This document shows positions 17,019 to 25,700 of a DNA stretch of 27,751 bases, piece after piece. The notes under the pieces were generated by a model that was given only the letters and a program-made list of their open reading frames with translations, was not told the origin of the DNA and ran no database searches. Each line of letters starts with the position of its first letter. The stretch's first letter is position 1. This DNA is from Candidatus Krumholzibacteriota bacterium. GTDB taxonomy: Bacteria; Krumholzibacteriota; Krumholzibacteriia; Krumholzibacteriales; Krumholzibacteriaceae. The stretch covers positions 1-27,751 of the forward strand of contig JAFGCX010000024.1 of NCBI GenBank assembly GCA_016932415.1, read 5' to 3'. Position numbers and translations under genes: made by a program.

Positions 17019-18798
17019 GATCTTCCGAGATCGGCGCGGGATCGGTGAGAAAATGATCTCCGAAAAACCGGGATCAACGAAAAAGGATATTTTAATTGCT
17101 GCTGGAATTTTTCTTCTGGCACTGGCCGTGAGGTTTATTTACCTCCTGGAGATCTCAAAAGGACCCCTCTTCGACACTCCGGTCATAGATTCAGCCACAT
17201 ATCTTGATATAGCGAGGAATATAGTATCGACGCATTCCCTCGACCCCAGGCTCTTCTGGCAATCGTTCTTTTATCCGTTGTATCTCGCCATGACAATATC
17301 GGTTTTCGACGATCAGGCGGTAGCGGCAAGGATCATTCAGCTTTCGGCGGGAGCAGTCTCAGCGGTACTGATCTATTTTATCGGGAAAAAACTCTTTGAC
17401 AGGAAGACAGCGATACTTGCCGCTGTAATGATAGCGATCTGCGGAACTATGTTCTTTTTTGAAGGAGAGCTTCTAGCGACAGGGTGGGCGTCATTTATTT
17501 CTGTGGTCCTCATGATGCTGATGATCGAGACGCTCGACAGGGATAATTTGTCGCTGTTTATCTTTTCAGGCCTGGCCGCCGGTATCGCGATAGCGATACG
17601 CGCGACTTTTCTTCCCTTCATTCTGGTGACGTATATCTATTTTGCCTTAAGGGTGAAAGATGGCAGGGGAGGAGTGGGAAGATCATTTATCCGCTATACA
17701 ATCATGCTGGCGGCTTTTATAATAGTCCTCACCGGTATCGCTTTCGTCTCCAGAAATATTACAGGCCATTTCAGCCCGATGCCCCGATCAGGATCGATCA
17801 ATCTTTACATAGGGAACAATCCAGACACTGACAGCACTATGATGATACGGCCCGGCTATCCATGGCGAAAACTGACGAGAGAACCGCTTGTCCAAGGCTT
17901 TACCGGCGATTCAGGACACCGGAAATATTTCATGGATCGTTACAGGGAATATATCGTGACTGATCCCGCCGGGTTTTTAAAGGGGATCGCTAATAAAAGC
18001 GTTCAGTTTCTGAGTTCCAGGGAATTACCGAGAAATATAGATATCTACACCGGACGGAAGTACTCCAGGTTGCTTTCGATAGCAGTATGGAAGATAGGAG
18101 AATTCGGATTCCCTTTTGGATTGATTCTTCCTTTCGCTCTTATGGGCCTGTTTTATAACAGGGAAAAGATCCCCGGCCCCGTGATGATATTTCTCATAGT
18201 CTATCCACTCACAATAATAGCCGTTTTCGTAGCGTCAAGATACCGGATCGTGATGATGCCGGTAATAACGCTCATGAGCGCCGCGGGAATCACGCATTTC
18301 GCGGCAAGAGTAAAAAACCGCGAATGGAAAGAAACAGGAATAGATATGGGAGTCATAATACTGCTCATCCTTCTTTTTACCCTTCCCGGACCTTTCGTTT
18401 CAGAGGCATATGACTATGAAGCCGAGTTGTATGCTTCGGCGGGATACGAGCAGAGCAAAGCAGGTAAGGCTGCCGAGGCGGAAGAAAATGTGAGGAAGTC
18501 ACTGCTCCTTTCTCCCGGTTATATATCCGGACACAGGATACTTGGCAATATTCTGCTGCAGAAAGGTGAGTTCGGGCAGGCGGAAGAGCAATTCCGGATC
18601 GTTTTAAGGGATGATCCAGGATCCTGTATGGTAGAATATTACCTCGCTCTTGCTCTATGGAGGCAGGGCAGAAACGATGAAGCCCGGGTCCTGATCGATT
18701 CGTCCAGGAAAGGCGCGATGAGGGAGAGGGAGGGAGAACTGTTGACGCAGATAGAAGCTGCAAGTAAAACGCTCTCCCGGGAGGAAAGCGCAAAGTAG
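17005..18798 (+). CDS. Polytopic membrane protein, GT39-like, with C-terminal TPR repeats
   Basis: About ten hydrophobic segments run from residue ~28 to ~455, beginning ILIAAGIFLLALAVRFIYLL and followed by an extracytoplasmic acidic motif PVIDSATY. That layout resembles ArnT/PMT-type (GT39/GT-C) glycosyltransferases, which move sugars from lipid carriers, but no diagnostic catalytic motif is certain. The last ~130 residues form about three TPR-like helical repeats (for example AEAEENVRKSLLLSPGY and GQAEEQFRIVLRDDPG), a likely protein-binding module. The gene overlaps the dehydratase by 14 bases if the ATG at 17005 is used; the ATG at 17053, with GGTGA upstream, is a good alternative. Its role in the operon is unknown. 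Confidence 0.82.
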   Translation: MKRDEIFRDRRGIGEKMISEKPGSTKKDILIAAGIFLLALAVRFIYLLEISKGPLFDTPVIDSATYLDIARNIVSTHSLDPRLFWQSFFYPLYLAMTISVFDDQAVAARIIQLSAGAVSAVLIYFIGKKLFDRKTAILAAVMIAICGTMFFFEGELLATGWASFISVVLMMLMIETLDRDNLSLFIFSGLAAGIAIAIRATFLPFILVTYIYFALRVKDGRGGVGRSFIRYTIMLAAFIIVLTGIAFVSRNITGHFSPMPRSGSINLYIGNNPDTDSTMMIRPGYPWRKLTREPLVQGFTGDSGHRKYFMDRYREYIVTDPAGFLKGIANKSVQFLSSRELPRNIDIYTGRKYSRLLSIAVWKIGEFGFPFGLILPFALMGLFYNREKIPGPVMIFLIVYPLTIIAVFVASRYRIVMMPVITLMSAAGITHFAARVKNREWKETGIDMGVIILLILLFTLPGPFVSEAYDYEAELYASAGYEQSKAGKAAEAEENVRKSLLLSPGYISGHRILGNILLQKGEFGQAEEQFRIVLRDDPGSCMVEYYLALALWRQGRNDEARVLIDSSRKGAMREREGELLTQIEAASKTLSREESAK

Positions 18799-18814
18799 AG
18801 TTGTAGCGAAGAAC

Positions 18815-18843
18815 TTGACTGGCCGGACAGACTGGAATATCAT
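18815..18843 (+). promoter_or_regulatory. Sigma-70-type promoter for the YCF48-like lipoprotein gene
   Basis: TTGACT (18815-18820), a spacer of exactly 17 bases, then TATCAT (18838-18843). It lies in the only gap (18799-18898) between the preceding operon and the lipoprotein gene and would give a leader of about 50 bases. Confidence 0.6.
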
Positions 18844-18886
18844 TCGACAGGAACACCCCTGCTGATTTGAACGATGAAGGATTTTC

Positions 18887-18891
18887 AGGAG
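18887..18891 (+). promoter_or_regulatory. Ribosome binding site that fixes a TTG start
   Basis: AGGAG lies seven bases before TTG at 18899. No in-frame ATG or GTG gives the signal peptide, so this site decides the start of the lipoprotein gene. Confidence 0.75.
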
Positions 18892-18898
18892 AGACAAG

Positions 18899-21601
18899 TT
18901 GAAGACCCGATCGATACTAAATAAAATCGCAGTCATCGTCATCGCCCTGATCCCACTGATCTTTCCAGCATGTACAGGCGAGCCGTTCACTCCGGGAAAG
19001 ATCGAGGATGAATCCGCGTGGTATATCCAGAGCCCCGCGGTACGTAACAATGGCCTGAGGGATATTATCTTTATTGACGAAAATGAGGGAGTGGCGATCG
19101 GGACGGGAGGACTGATCCTTATCTCAAATGACGGTGGAAACACCTGGGGCGGGGTCGGCAGCGGCACCTTGAGCAACCTATACGGTATAGATATGAGAAA
19201 CTCCGGATCGGGGCTGGTCGTAGGCGATTCCGGCAGGCTTCTCAGTTCTTTGGACGGAGGACTCGCCTGGAAAAAGGAATCTATCGATCAGCGTAACAAC
19301 CTCAATAAGGTATCAATGACTTCTGATTCGACGGCGGTAGCTGTTGGATCATCGGGGATCATTCTCGGACTTGATTACTCCGGCAGCGAGTGGTCCGCGC
19401 GGGAAGTGACTGTTCCAAATCAGTTCAACTCGGTATTTTTCGCTTCGCCGGACACGGGATACGCGGCCGGATCATCGGGAACGATATTCAGGACATATAA
19501 CGGCGGGATCGACTGGGTGAGGTTATCATGCGGCGAGGATATCCACATAAACAGTATTTATTTCTTCGATGGGGAGAATGGTATTGCCGCGTGCGATGAG
19601 GGCGCTGTATTCAGGACTTCCGACATGGGAGAATCATGGACAAAGACGCAGCTGCTGACATCGATAGACTATAATTCTGTATATTTCATCGATCCATCCA
19701 CCGGTTTCATGGCCGGTTCCGGAGGTAATATAGTCAAGACATCCGACGGCGGCGAGTCGTGGTCTCCGCTGACAAGCGGCACGAACGAGGACCTGACGGG
19801 GATATTCTTCGCCGACGAACTGAGCGGTGTGGCGACAGGAATGAGCAGCACGATCCTTTTTACTTCTGACGGAGGGTCGAACTGGGACGATAAGGAGCCT
19901 TCCGGGATCACTTCCGATTATTACCGCTCTTTTATCGATGAATCGGGCATGGTGTGGGTCGTCGGATCTGGCGGTACGATCCTTTCGACGAGAGATGGTG
20001 GAACGATATGGGACCAGGCATCTTCCGGCGTTACGAAGACACTTTACGGATATTCAGTGATCGACGAGGCAAAAGCTGTCGTGTGCGGCGCGGGAGGAAT
20101 AATTCTATATACTGAAAACAGCGGGCTGAACTGGGAGGTCGTAGATTCAGGAACCGACAATACGCTATTTGATATCTTCGCCTCCGGCTCGAATCTTACC
20201 GCGGTGGGGATGGAAGGTACGATAATCATCTCGGCTTCCGACGCTTCTTCATGGAGCGAAAAGACAGGATCTGTCATTCCATATCTTACCGATCTGTATT
20301 TCCATGATTCTCTCAATGGCGTGGCCGTCGGATATTATGGAACCGTCCTTAGAACGATAGACGGTGGAGAGACATGGTCGTTTATAGAGAGCGTGACTGA
20401 GAGCGCCCTCTTCGCGATCGATTTCTGTGATCTTCTTAACGGAACGGCCGTTGGGGACAATGGAACGATCCTTGATACCGACGACGGAGGGAAAACGTGG
20501 GAATCACAGGCAAGCGGAACCGGAATGCGACTTGCCGGAGTAGACCGGTTAGATATTGCGACGTCCCTTGCAGTCGGAACAGATGGCCTTGTGGTCAGAA
20601 CGGTTAACGGTGGGATCTCCTGGGTATCAGAGACCAGCGGAACGGGGGAAGGCCTCTACGCGGTACTGATGATCGATTCGCAGAGAAATATCATCATGGG
20701 CGACAGGGGGACGATCCTCGAAAGCGATGATGGAGGAGATACGTGGAGCAGTATCAGCACGGGAATATTCACTTCGCTCAATTCAGTCTGGATGATAAGC
20801 GCCAGCAAAGTAATCGCCGTAGGGGAAAATGGAGCGATCGCGAAAACGGTCGACTCCGGTGTCCATTGGAATCCAGTATCGACAGACACAGAGATGGGGT
20901 TGTCGGGGATATGTTTTACCGATGACGAAAAAGGTTATATAGTCGGTGAAGGAGGGATAATACTCGAGTCGACTGATGGCGGGGTCACCTGGGACGAGGT
21001 GACAGGGCCTGTCGCGACAGAACTGAAGAGCATTTCCTTCTTCGACCTGTTAAACGGTATGGCGGCAGGTTCAGGAGGCACGATCATCCATACATCGGAT
21101 TCCGGGCTGAACTGGTCGGACAGATCGACGGGGTCAGGATCAAACCTCAATTGCATATTGATGACTGCTGATTCCTCCGCCCTGGCTGTGGGAAATGGTG
21201 GCGTGATTATATTCACAGATGATGCCGGACAGAACTGGGTGGAAAGGAATTCTCCGACTGTACTGGATCTTTCATCGGTCGCTTTCTCCGGTCCTTCCAC
21301 AGGGTTCGCCGTAGGGGCGGAAGGGATAATTCTCGGAAGCACCGACGGGGGAGCGACATGGAGTCCCGTAGTGTCAGGAACATCGACTGATCTTGACGCT
21401 GTATTTTATCTCGGAGATGATAATTGGATCGCGGCCGGCAAGAGAGGCGTGATCATAAAATCGGTCGATGGCGGAGCAAGCTGGGCCAGATCGACGCCGG
21501 TCACCGCGGCAGACCTCAGGGCGTTGTTCTTCACTGATGCGAATACCGGAACTGCCGTTGGAGAGGGCGGAACGATATTAAGGACTCTCACCGGCGGATA
21601 A
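18899..21601 (+). CDS. Lipoprotein made of 21 YCF48-like beta-propeller blades
   Basis: Secreted 900-residue protein. Residues 1-25 are a lipoprotein-type signal (hydrophobic IAVIVIALIPLI then FPAC, Cys25; the Phe at -3 makes the lipobox atypical). The remainder is 21 repeats of about 41 residues with core consensus AVGxxGTIxxTxDGGxxW, the YCF48/BNR-like blade. The first core is AIGTGGLILISNDGG; the last ends at RTLTGG without its Trp. Ycf48 itself is a seven-bladed propeller, so 21 blades suggests three propellers in a row. Ycf48 assists photosystem assembly, but there is no reason to infer photosynthesis; bacterial relatives are envelope proteins of unknown role. It starts at TTG with its own promoter and converges with the C39-like gene. 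Confidence 0.9.
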   Translation: MKTRSILNKIAVIVIALIPLIFPACTGEPFTPGKIEDESAWYIQSPAVRNNGLRDIIFIDENEGVAIGTGGLILISNDGGNTWGGVGSGTLSNLYGIDMRNSGSGLVVGDSGRLLSSLDGGLAWKKESIDQRNNLNKVSMTSDSTAVAVGSSGIILGLDYSGSEWSAREVTVPNQFNSVFFASPDTGYAAGSSGTIFRTYNGGIDWVRLSCGEDIHINSIYFFDGENGIAACDEGAVFRTSDMGESWTKTQLLTSIDYNSVYFIDPSTGFMAGSGGNIVKTSDGGESWSPLTSGTNEDLTGIFFADELSGVATGMSSTILFTSDGGSNWDDKEPSGITSDYYRSFIDESGMVWVVGSGGTILSTRDGGTIWDQASSGVTKTLYGYSVIDEAKAVVCGAGGIILYTENSGLNWEVVDSGTDNTLFDIFASGSNLTAVGMEGTIIISASDASSWSEKTGSVIPYLTDLYFHDSLNGVAVGYYGTVLRTIDGGETWSFIESVTESALFAIDFCDLLNGTAVGDNGTILDTDDGGKTWESQASGTGMRLAGVDRLDIATSLAVGTDGLVVRTVNGGISWVSETSGTGEGLYAVLMIDSQRNIIMGDRGTILESDDGGDTWSSISTGIFTSLNSVWMISASKVIAVGENGAIAKTVDSGVHWNPVSTDTEMGLSGICFTDDEKGYIVGEGGIILESTDGGVTWDEVTGPVATELKSISFFDLLNGMAAGSGGTIIHTSDSGLNWSDRSTGSGSNLNCILMTADSSALAVGNGGVIIFTDDAGQNWVERNSPTVLDLSSVAFSGPSTGFAVGAEGIILGSTDGGATWSPVVSGTSTDLDAVFYLGDDNWIAAGKRGVIIKSVDGGASWARSTPVTAADLRALFFTDANTGTAVGEGGTILRTLTGG
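19058..21598 (+). repeat. Array of 21 degenerate ~123-bp coding repeats (propeller blades)
   Basis: Repeat units encode GxxGxIxxTxDGGxxW cores spaced about 41 codons apart across the whole lipoprotein gene. The DNA copies have diverged, so the repetition is plain only at protein level, which argues for an old, maintained array rather than a recent expansion. Confidence 0.85.
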
Positions 21602-21632
21602 AAAAACACAGGGAGAAACCGGTCTCTCCCTG
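21602..21632 (-). terminator. Intrinsic terminator of the C39-like gene
   Basis: Read on the - strand, CAGGGAGA and TCTCCCTG form an eight-pair stem (21609-21632) with an eight-base loop, followed by a T-rich tail from the A-run at 21600-21606. It sits 34 bases past the C39-like stop. On the + strand the same hairpin directly follows the lipoprotein stop but lacks a T-tract, so there it would be weak. Confidence 0.75.
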
Positions 21633-21665
21633 CGCGTTACGAGCGGATATACCCCTGTTAACGGA

Positions 21666-22451
21666 TCATTCATTAAAAATGCTTTTGATCTTTCCCCATG
21701 TATCATCATCTGTCCCATGGACAGACGTTATTGAAAGATAGATATCGACGACATCGATGACCTGGTTTCCGGGCAGAAAGTACGGTGAACCGGAATTCGG
21801 CCAGGGATCGTAAATGAGATACATATCGTCCTCGCACTCCGCCGTATCAAGATCGTCATAACCGGCGATTATCTTGCAATGACCGGAGTCGTATATTATC
21901 TCCTCCGGCAGTGTCGTCTGATCCTGCGGCCATGATCCCATATCGATCCAGAGGATCGGTATATCGGTATTGATGCACCATATGACATCCGAACATGTAA
22001 GAAGAGGATTCGTCGTCAACTGGGGGCCGAACTGGAAAGGTACTATGCCGACAGCATAAGTAAAGGCATTCTGGATCTCCGGTGGTTTCATAGCTGTTCC
22101 GGCATACATACCGAGCGCATGGGTCTCCAGGATACCGTTACCCATTATCTCTCCGCCGAGAACCTTTGAATTGTCATAGATATCATCCTGGTTGATAAAC
22201 GGGGCTCCACGGCCAGTGAAGAGAGCGTACATCGCGCAGCTCGCCGGAGCGCAGTAAGTACCGCAATGCATGCAGACAAGAGCGTGATTAGGAGCATGAG
22301 GCGCGGCACTCGCGCCCGGTATACAAATCATGTTTGTATCCTTATGCTGCCAAAGCTGTGTGATTGCAAGGGTTTTCTGAGTGGCAAATGACTCAGTAGA
22401 TACTGATGATACAAGGATGATGGCAGAAAGGAAAATTATCAGTTTCCGCAT
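21666..22451 (-). CDS. Secreted cysteine-rich C39-like (papain-like) peptidase
   Basis: 261 residues with a Sec signal peptide (cleavage probably after SFA, residue 23). The C39_2-type catalytic layout is visible: YCAPASCAMY with candidate nucleophile Cys67, SGHCKIIAGYDD with His191, and IYDPWP with Asp215. The usual Gly after the nucleophile is Ala. Nine cysteines (43, 60, 63, 67, 72, 153, 159, 192, 206) are unusual and suggest disulfides or metal binding after export. The ATG at 22449-22451 has a near-perfect GGAGGTGG site seven bases upstream. It is a single gene with its own promoter and terminator, convergent to the propeller lipoprotein. Substrate is unknown; a non-proteolytic C39-like role is possible. 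Confidence 0.82.
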   Translation of the reverse strand: MRKLIIFLSAIILVSSVSTESFATQKTLAITQLWQHKDTNMICIPGASAAPHAPNHALVCMHCGTYCAPASCAMYALFTGRGAPFINQDDIYDNSKVLGGEIMGNGILETHALGMYAGTAMKPPEIQNAFTYAVGIVPFQFGPQLTTNPLLTCSDVIWCINTDIPILWIDMGSWPQDQTTLPEEIIYDSGHCKIIAGYDDLDTAECEDDMYLIYDPWPNSGSPYFLPGNQVIDVVDIYLSITSVHGTDDDTWGKIKSIFNE

Positions 22452-22530
22452 GTAGAGTCCACCTCCCGCGTAAAGAAATAATCCGTTATGACATAAGATT
22501 TGTATGGGGCCAGCGGGTATATATCCGACC

Positions 22531-22560
22531 GCCGGACGATATTAGCATAATCTATCCGGC
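22531..22560. promoter_or_regulatory. Inverted repeat straddling the -10 region: candidate operator
   Basis: GCCGGA (22531-22536) and TCCGGC (22555-22560) are perfect inverted copies 18 bases apart, with inner GAT and ATC nearly in register. The dyad encloses the -10 element of the - strand promoter, where a bound repressor would block it. Function is inferred from position only. Confidence 0.4.
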
Positions 22561-22567
22561 GAGTCAA
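22539..22567 (-). promoter_or_regulatory. Sigma-70-type promoter for the C39-like gene
   Basis: On the - strand: TTGACT (22562-22567), a spacer of exactly 17 bases, then TAATAT (22539-22544). The transcript would start near 22532 and have a leader of about 80 bases ending in the GGAGGTGG ribosome site at 22459-22466. Confidence 0.65.
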
Positions 22568-22701
22568 GGTTTTGGATGGATATTTTTTGGGGGTTTAAAT
22601 GGTATGGGGTTTTTCTTATCCTTGAATTATATCACTATTTCCCTTTATTCTTCGGTCCTGTGGCTATTCATTTTGCTTGTTTTAACCAGGGATGCTGCCG
22701 C

Positions 22702-25700
22702 ATGGACCGGATCATCATTAAAAACGCCGGTGAACACAACCTCAGATCGGTAGATCTCGAGATCCCGCGCGACTCACTGGTAGTTGTCACGGGAGTATCC
22801 GGTAGCGGAAAATCGTCGCTCGCATTCGACACTATATGCCGCGAGGCTCAGAGGCGGTATCTCAGGACTCTTTCTTCATACGCAAGAATGTACATCGGTA
22901 AGCTCGGAATGCCTGATTTCGAAATAATGACGGGTCTTTCACCATCGATCTCGATAGACCAGAAGACGGTCGTAAGGAATCCCCGATCGACGGTCGGGAC
23001 AATCTCGGGGTTGAGCGATCACCTGAGGCTCCTCTTTTCGAGGCTGGGAGACTGCGAGCCCGGAACCAGCTCCAGTCTTTTCTCCTTCAATTCGGAAAAA
23101 GGCGCCTGTCCCGAGTGCAAGGGTCTTGGCGTGGAGGACAGGATAGTGCCAGAACTCCTCATCTCGGACGATACGAAGACGATCCGCGAGGGTGCGCTCG
23201 TGCTGACTACTCCGAACGGGTATCTTGTCTATTCGCAGGTGACCCTCGATGTGCTAGACGAAGTCTGCCGGGCGCATGGCTTCAATATAGATATTCCATG
23301 GAAAGAACTGACCGCCGAACAGGTAAATGTCGTATTGAACGGTTCGGAAAGAATAAAGATACCGTTCGGAAAGCATCCGCTGGAATCGAGGCTGAAGTGG
23401 AACGGCCTCACGGCGAGACCCCGCGAAGAAGGATATTACAAGGGGATCCTTCCTGTGATGGAGGATATTCTCAGGCGCGACAGGAACAGGAATATCCTGA
23501 GGTTTGCCCGCTCAATAAAGTGCGACAGATGCGGTGGCCGGCGCCTGGGCAGGGAGGCTCTGGGAGTTACCTGCCTGGGGATGAACATCGCTGAGATGTC
23601 AGAGATGACAGTCGACCGGCTGCATGAATTTTTCTCCCTGATCGATCTCTCTGAAAAGGACAGTCCGGTGGGTGGACCTATCGCGCGGCAGATAATCGAA
23701 CGAACCGGCCTTCTCCGAGATCTGGGACTCGGCTACCTGACATGCGACCGAGAGTCGACTACCCTGTCAGGTGGAGAGGCGCAGAGGATCCGGCTGGCGG
23801 GACTTGCCGGAGGGGGGCTGCAGGGGCTCCTCTACGTACTGGATGAGCCGTCGATCGGCCTGCATCCGAGTGATAACAAGAAGATGCTCTCGATACTGAA
23901 AAAGCTCAGGGACAGGGGGAACACGGTCTTGGTCGTCGAACACGACGAGGAGACTATGTATAGCGCGGACTACCTTGTCGATATCGGTCCGAAGGCGGGA
24001 GTCCTTGGCGGAAAGATCCTCTACGCGGGGCCACCGTCCGATATGGAAAGCGCCGACCCGGCAAGTGAGACAATGGCGTATCTGCTGGGAAAAAAGAAGA
24101 TCAAAGCGCCTGATGTTTACCGCGAAGGCAGCGGTGAGATCAGGATAGGCGGAGCGCGGGGTTTCAATCTCAGGGATATCGATGTCATTTTCAGGACCGG
24201 CGCTTTCAACGTCGTCACGGGAGTCTCCGGCGCCGGCAAATCAACGCTGGTCAACAGGACGCTCTCGGCAATCCTAAAGGGCGAGGCTGAAAAAGGGGGA
24301 GAGCTCTGCCGAAGTTTAGAAGGGATTGATCTGATCGATTCGGTAATAGAGATCGACCAGGCGCCTATCGGGAGGACTCCGCGCAGCAATCCGGCCACCT
24401 ATACGAAACTATTCGACCTGATCAGAGATCTTTTCGCGGGCTGCCGGGTCTCCAGGGATCGCGGGTATGACAAGGGAAGGTTTTCGTTCAATGTCGAAGG
24501 CGGAAGATGCGAGGCCTGCCAGGGAGCGGGCGTGCAGCAGATCGGGATGCATTTCCTGGAGAATATCTCTGTTATATGCGAAGAGTGCGATGGGAAGAGG
24601 TTTGACGGCAGCACCCTCGAAGTCCTGTACAGAGGGGTCAACATCCATGACGTCCTGGAGATGCCGGTAGAAGAAGCGGCAAATTTTTTCAGTGACGACA
24701 AGAGGATAATGCGTCATCTCGGCGCGCTCCTTGATGTAGGCCTCGGATACATCACGCTGGGGCAGCCGTCGACAACCCTCTCGGGAGGGGAAGCGCAGAG
24801 GGTAAAACTCGCGTCACGGCTCGCGAGGCCATCATCCGGCAAGACACTGTATATACTCAACGAACCGACCACCTCTCTTCACACTGCCGATATAGCTATC
24901 CTGCTGCGGGCGATAAGAAGTCTGGTGGAGGCTGGAAATACCGTCGTTGCTATCGAGCATAATCTTGACTTCATCAGGTCCGCTGACTGGATGATAGATC
25001 TAGGCCCGGGAAGCGGTGAAGAAGGCGGAGGTCTTGTATTCATGGGAAGACCTGGTGAAGCGGTTCTGGCAGAAGAGTCGCTTACCGGCATGGCTTTAAG
25101 AGACGCGGCCCGGGATACCTTGGCGATGTCGATGGATATCGAAAGGGAAGAATCGGCAGGTCCGAAAAAGCAGATAGAGCTTCGCGGCGTGACAACGCAT
25201 AACCTCAGGTCGGTCGACGTCGATATTCCCCATGGAAAAATAACTGTCATAACAGGCGTATCCGGCAGCGGTAAATCGTCGCTGGCCTTCGACACTCTCT
25301 ACGCGCAAAGCAGGATGTTGTATTTCGGATCCCTTTCTACCCAGGCGAGAAGATATATGAAGAAAATTCCACTTCCGCCGGTCGAACAGACTGCGGGATT
25401 GAACGCCGCGATCGCTATCGGCCAGAATAGAAGCATCGACAACCCCCGTTCGATAATAGCGACGGTCACAGAGATATACGATCATTACAGGCTGCTTTTT
25501 TCCAGAGCCGGTATGGTCGGAGACCGCGCGACCGACTTTTCGGCAAGGATCTTTTCATTCAATCATCACCAGGGGGCCTGCCCGCAGTGCAGGGGACTCG
25601 GCGTGAAGACTGTCTGCAGCGCTGAAGCCCTCGTGTCACATCCACACCTTTCGCTGCTCAACGGAGCGATGGATGGAAGCAGGACGGGAGGGTTCTATGG

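Noticed and set aside
21609-21632. Terminator for the + strand lipoprotein gene
   Set aside because: The hairpin has a T-tract only on the - strand; on the + strand it is followed by CGCGTT.
22576-22701. 42-residue N-terminal extension of the UvrA2 fusion
   Set aside because: The stretch is AT-rich and encodes a hydrophobic, aromatic peptide unlike any UvrA N-terminus. The ATG at 22702 has a ribosome site and matches the family start [14 protein letters not shown].
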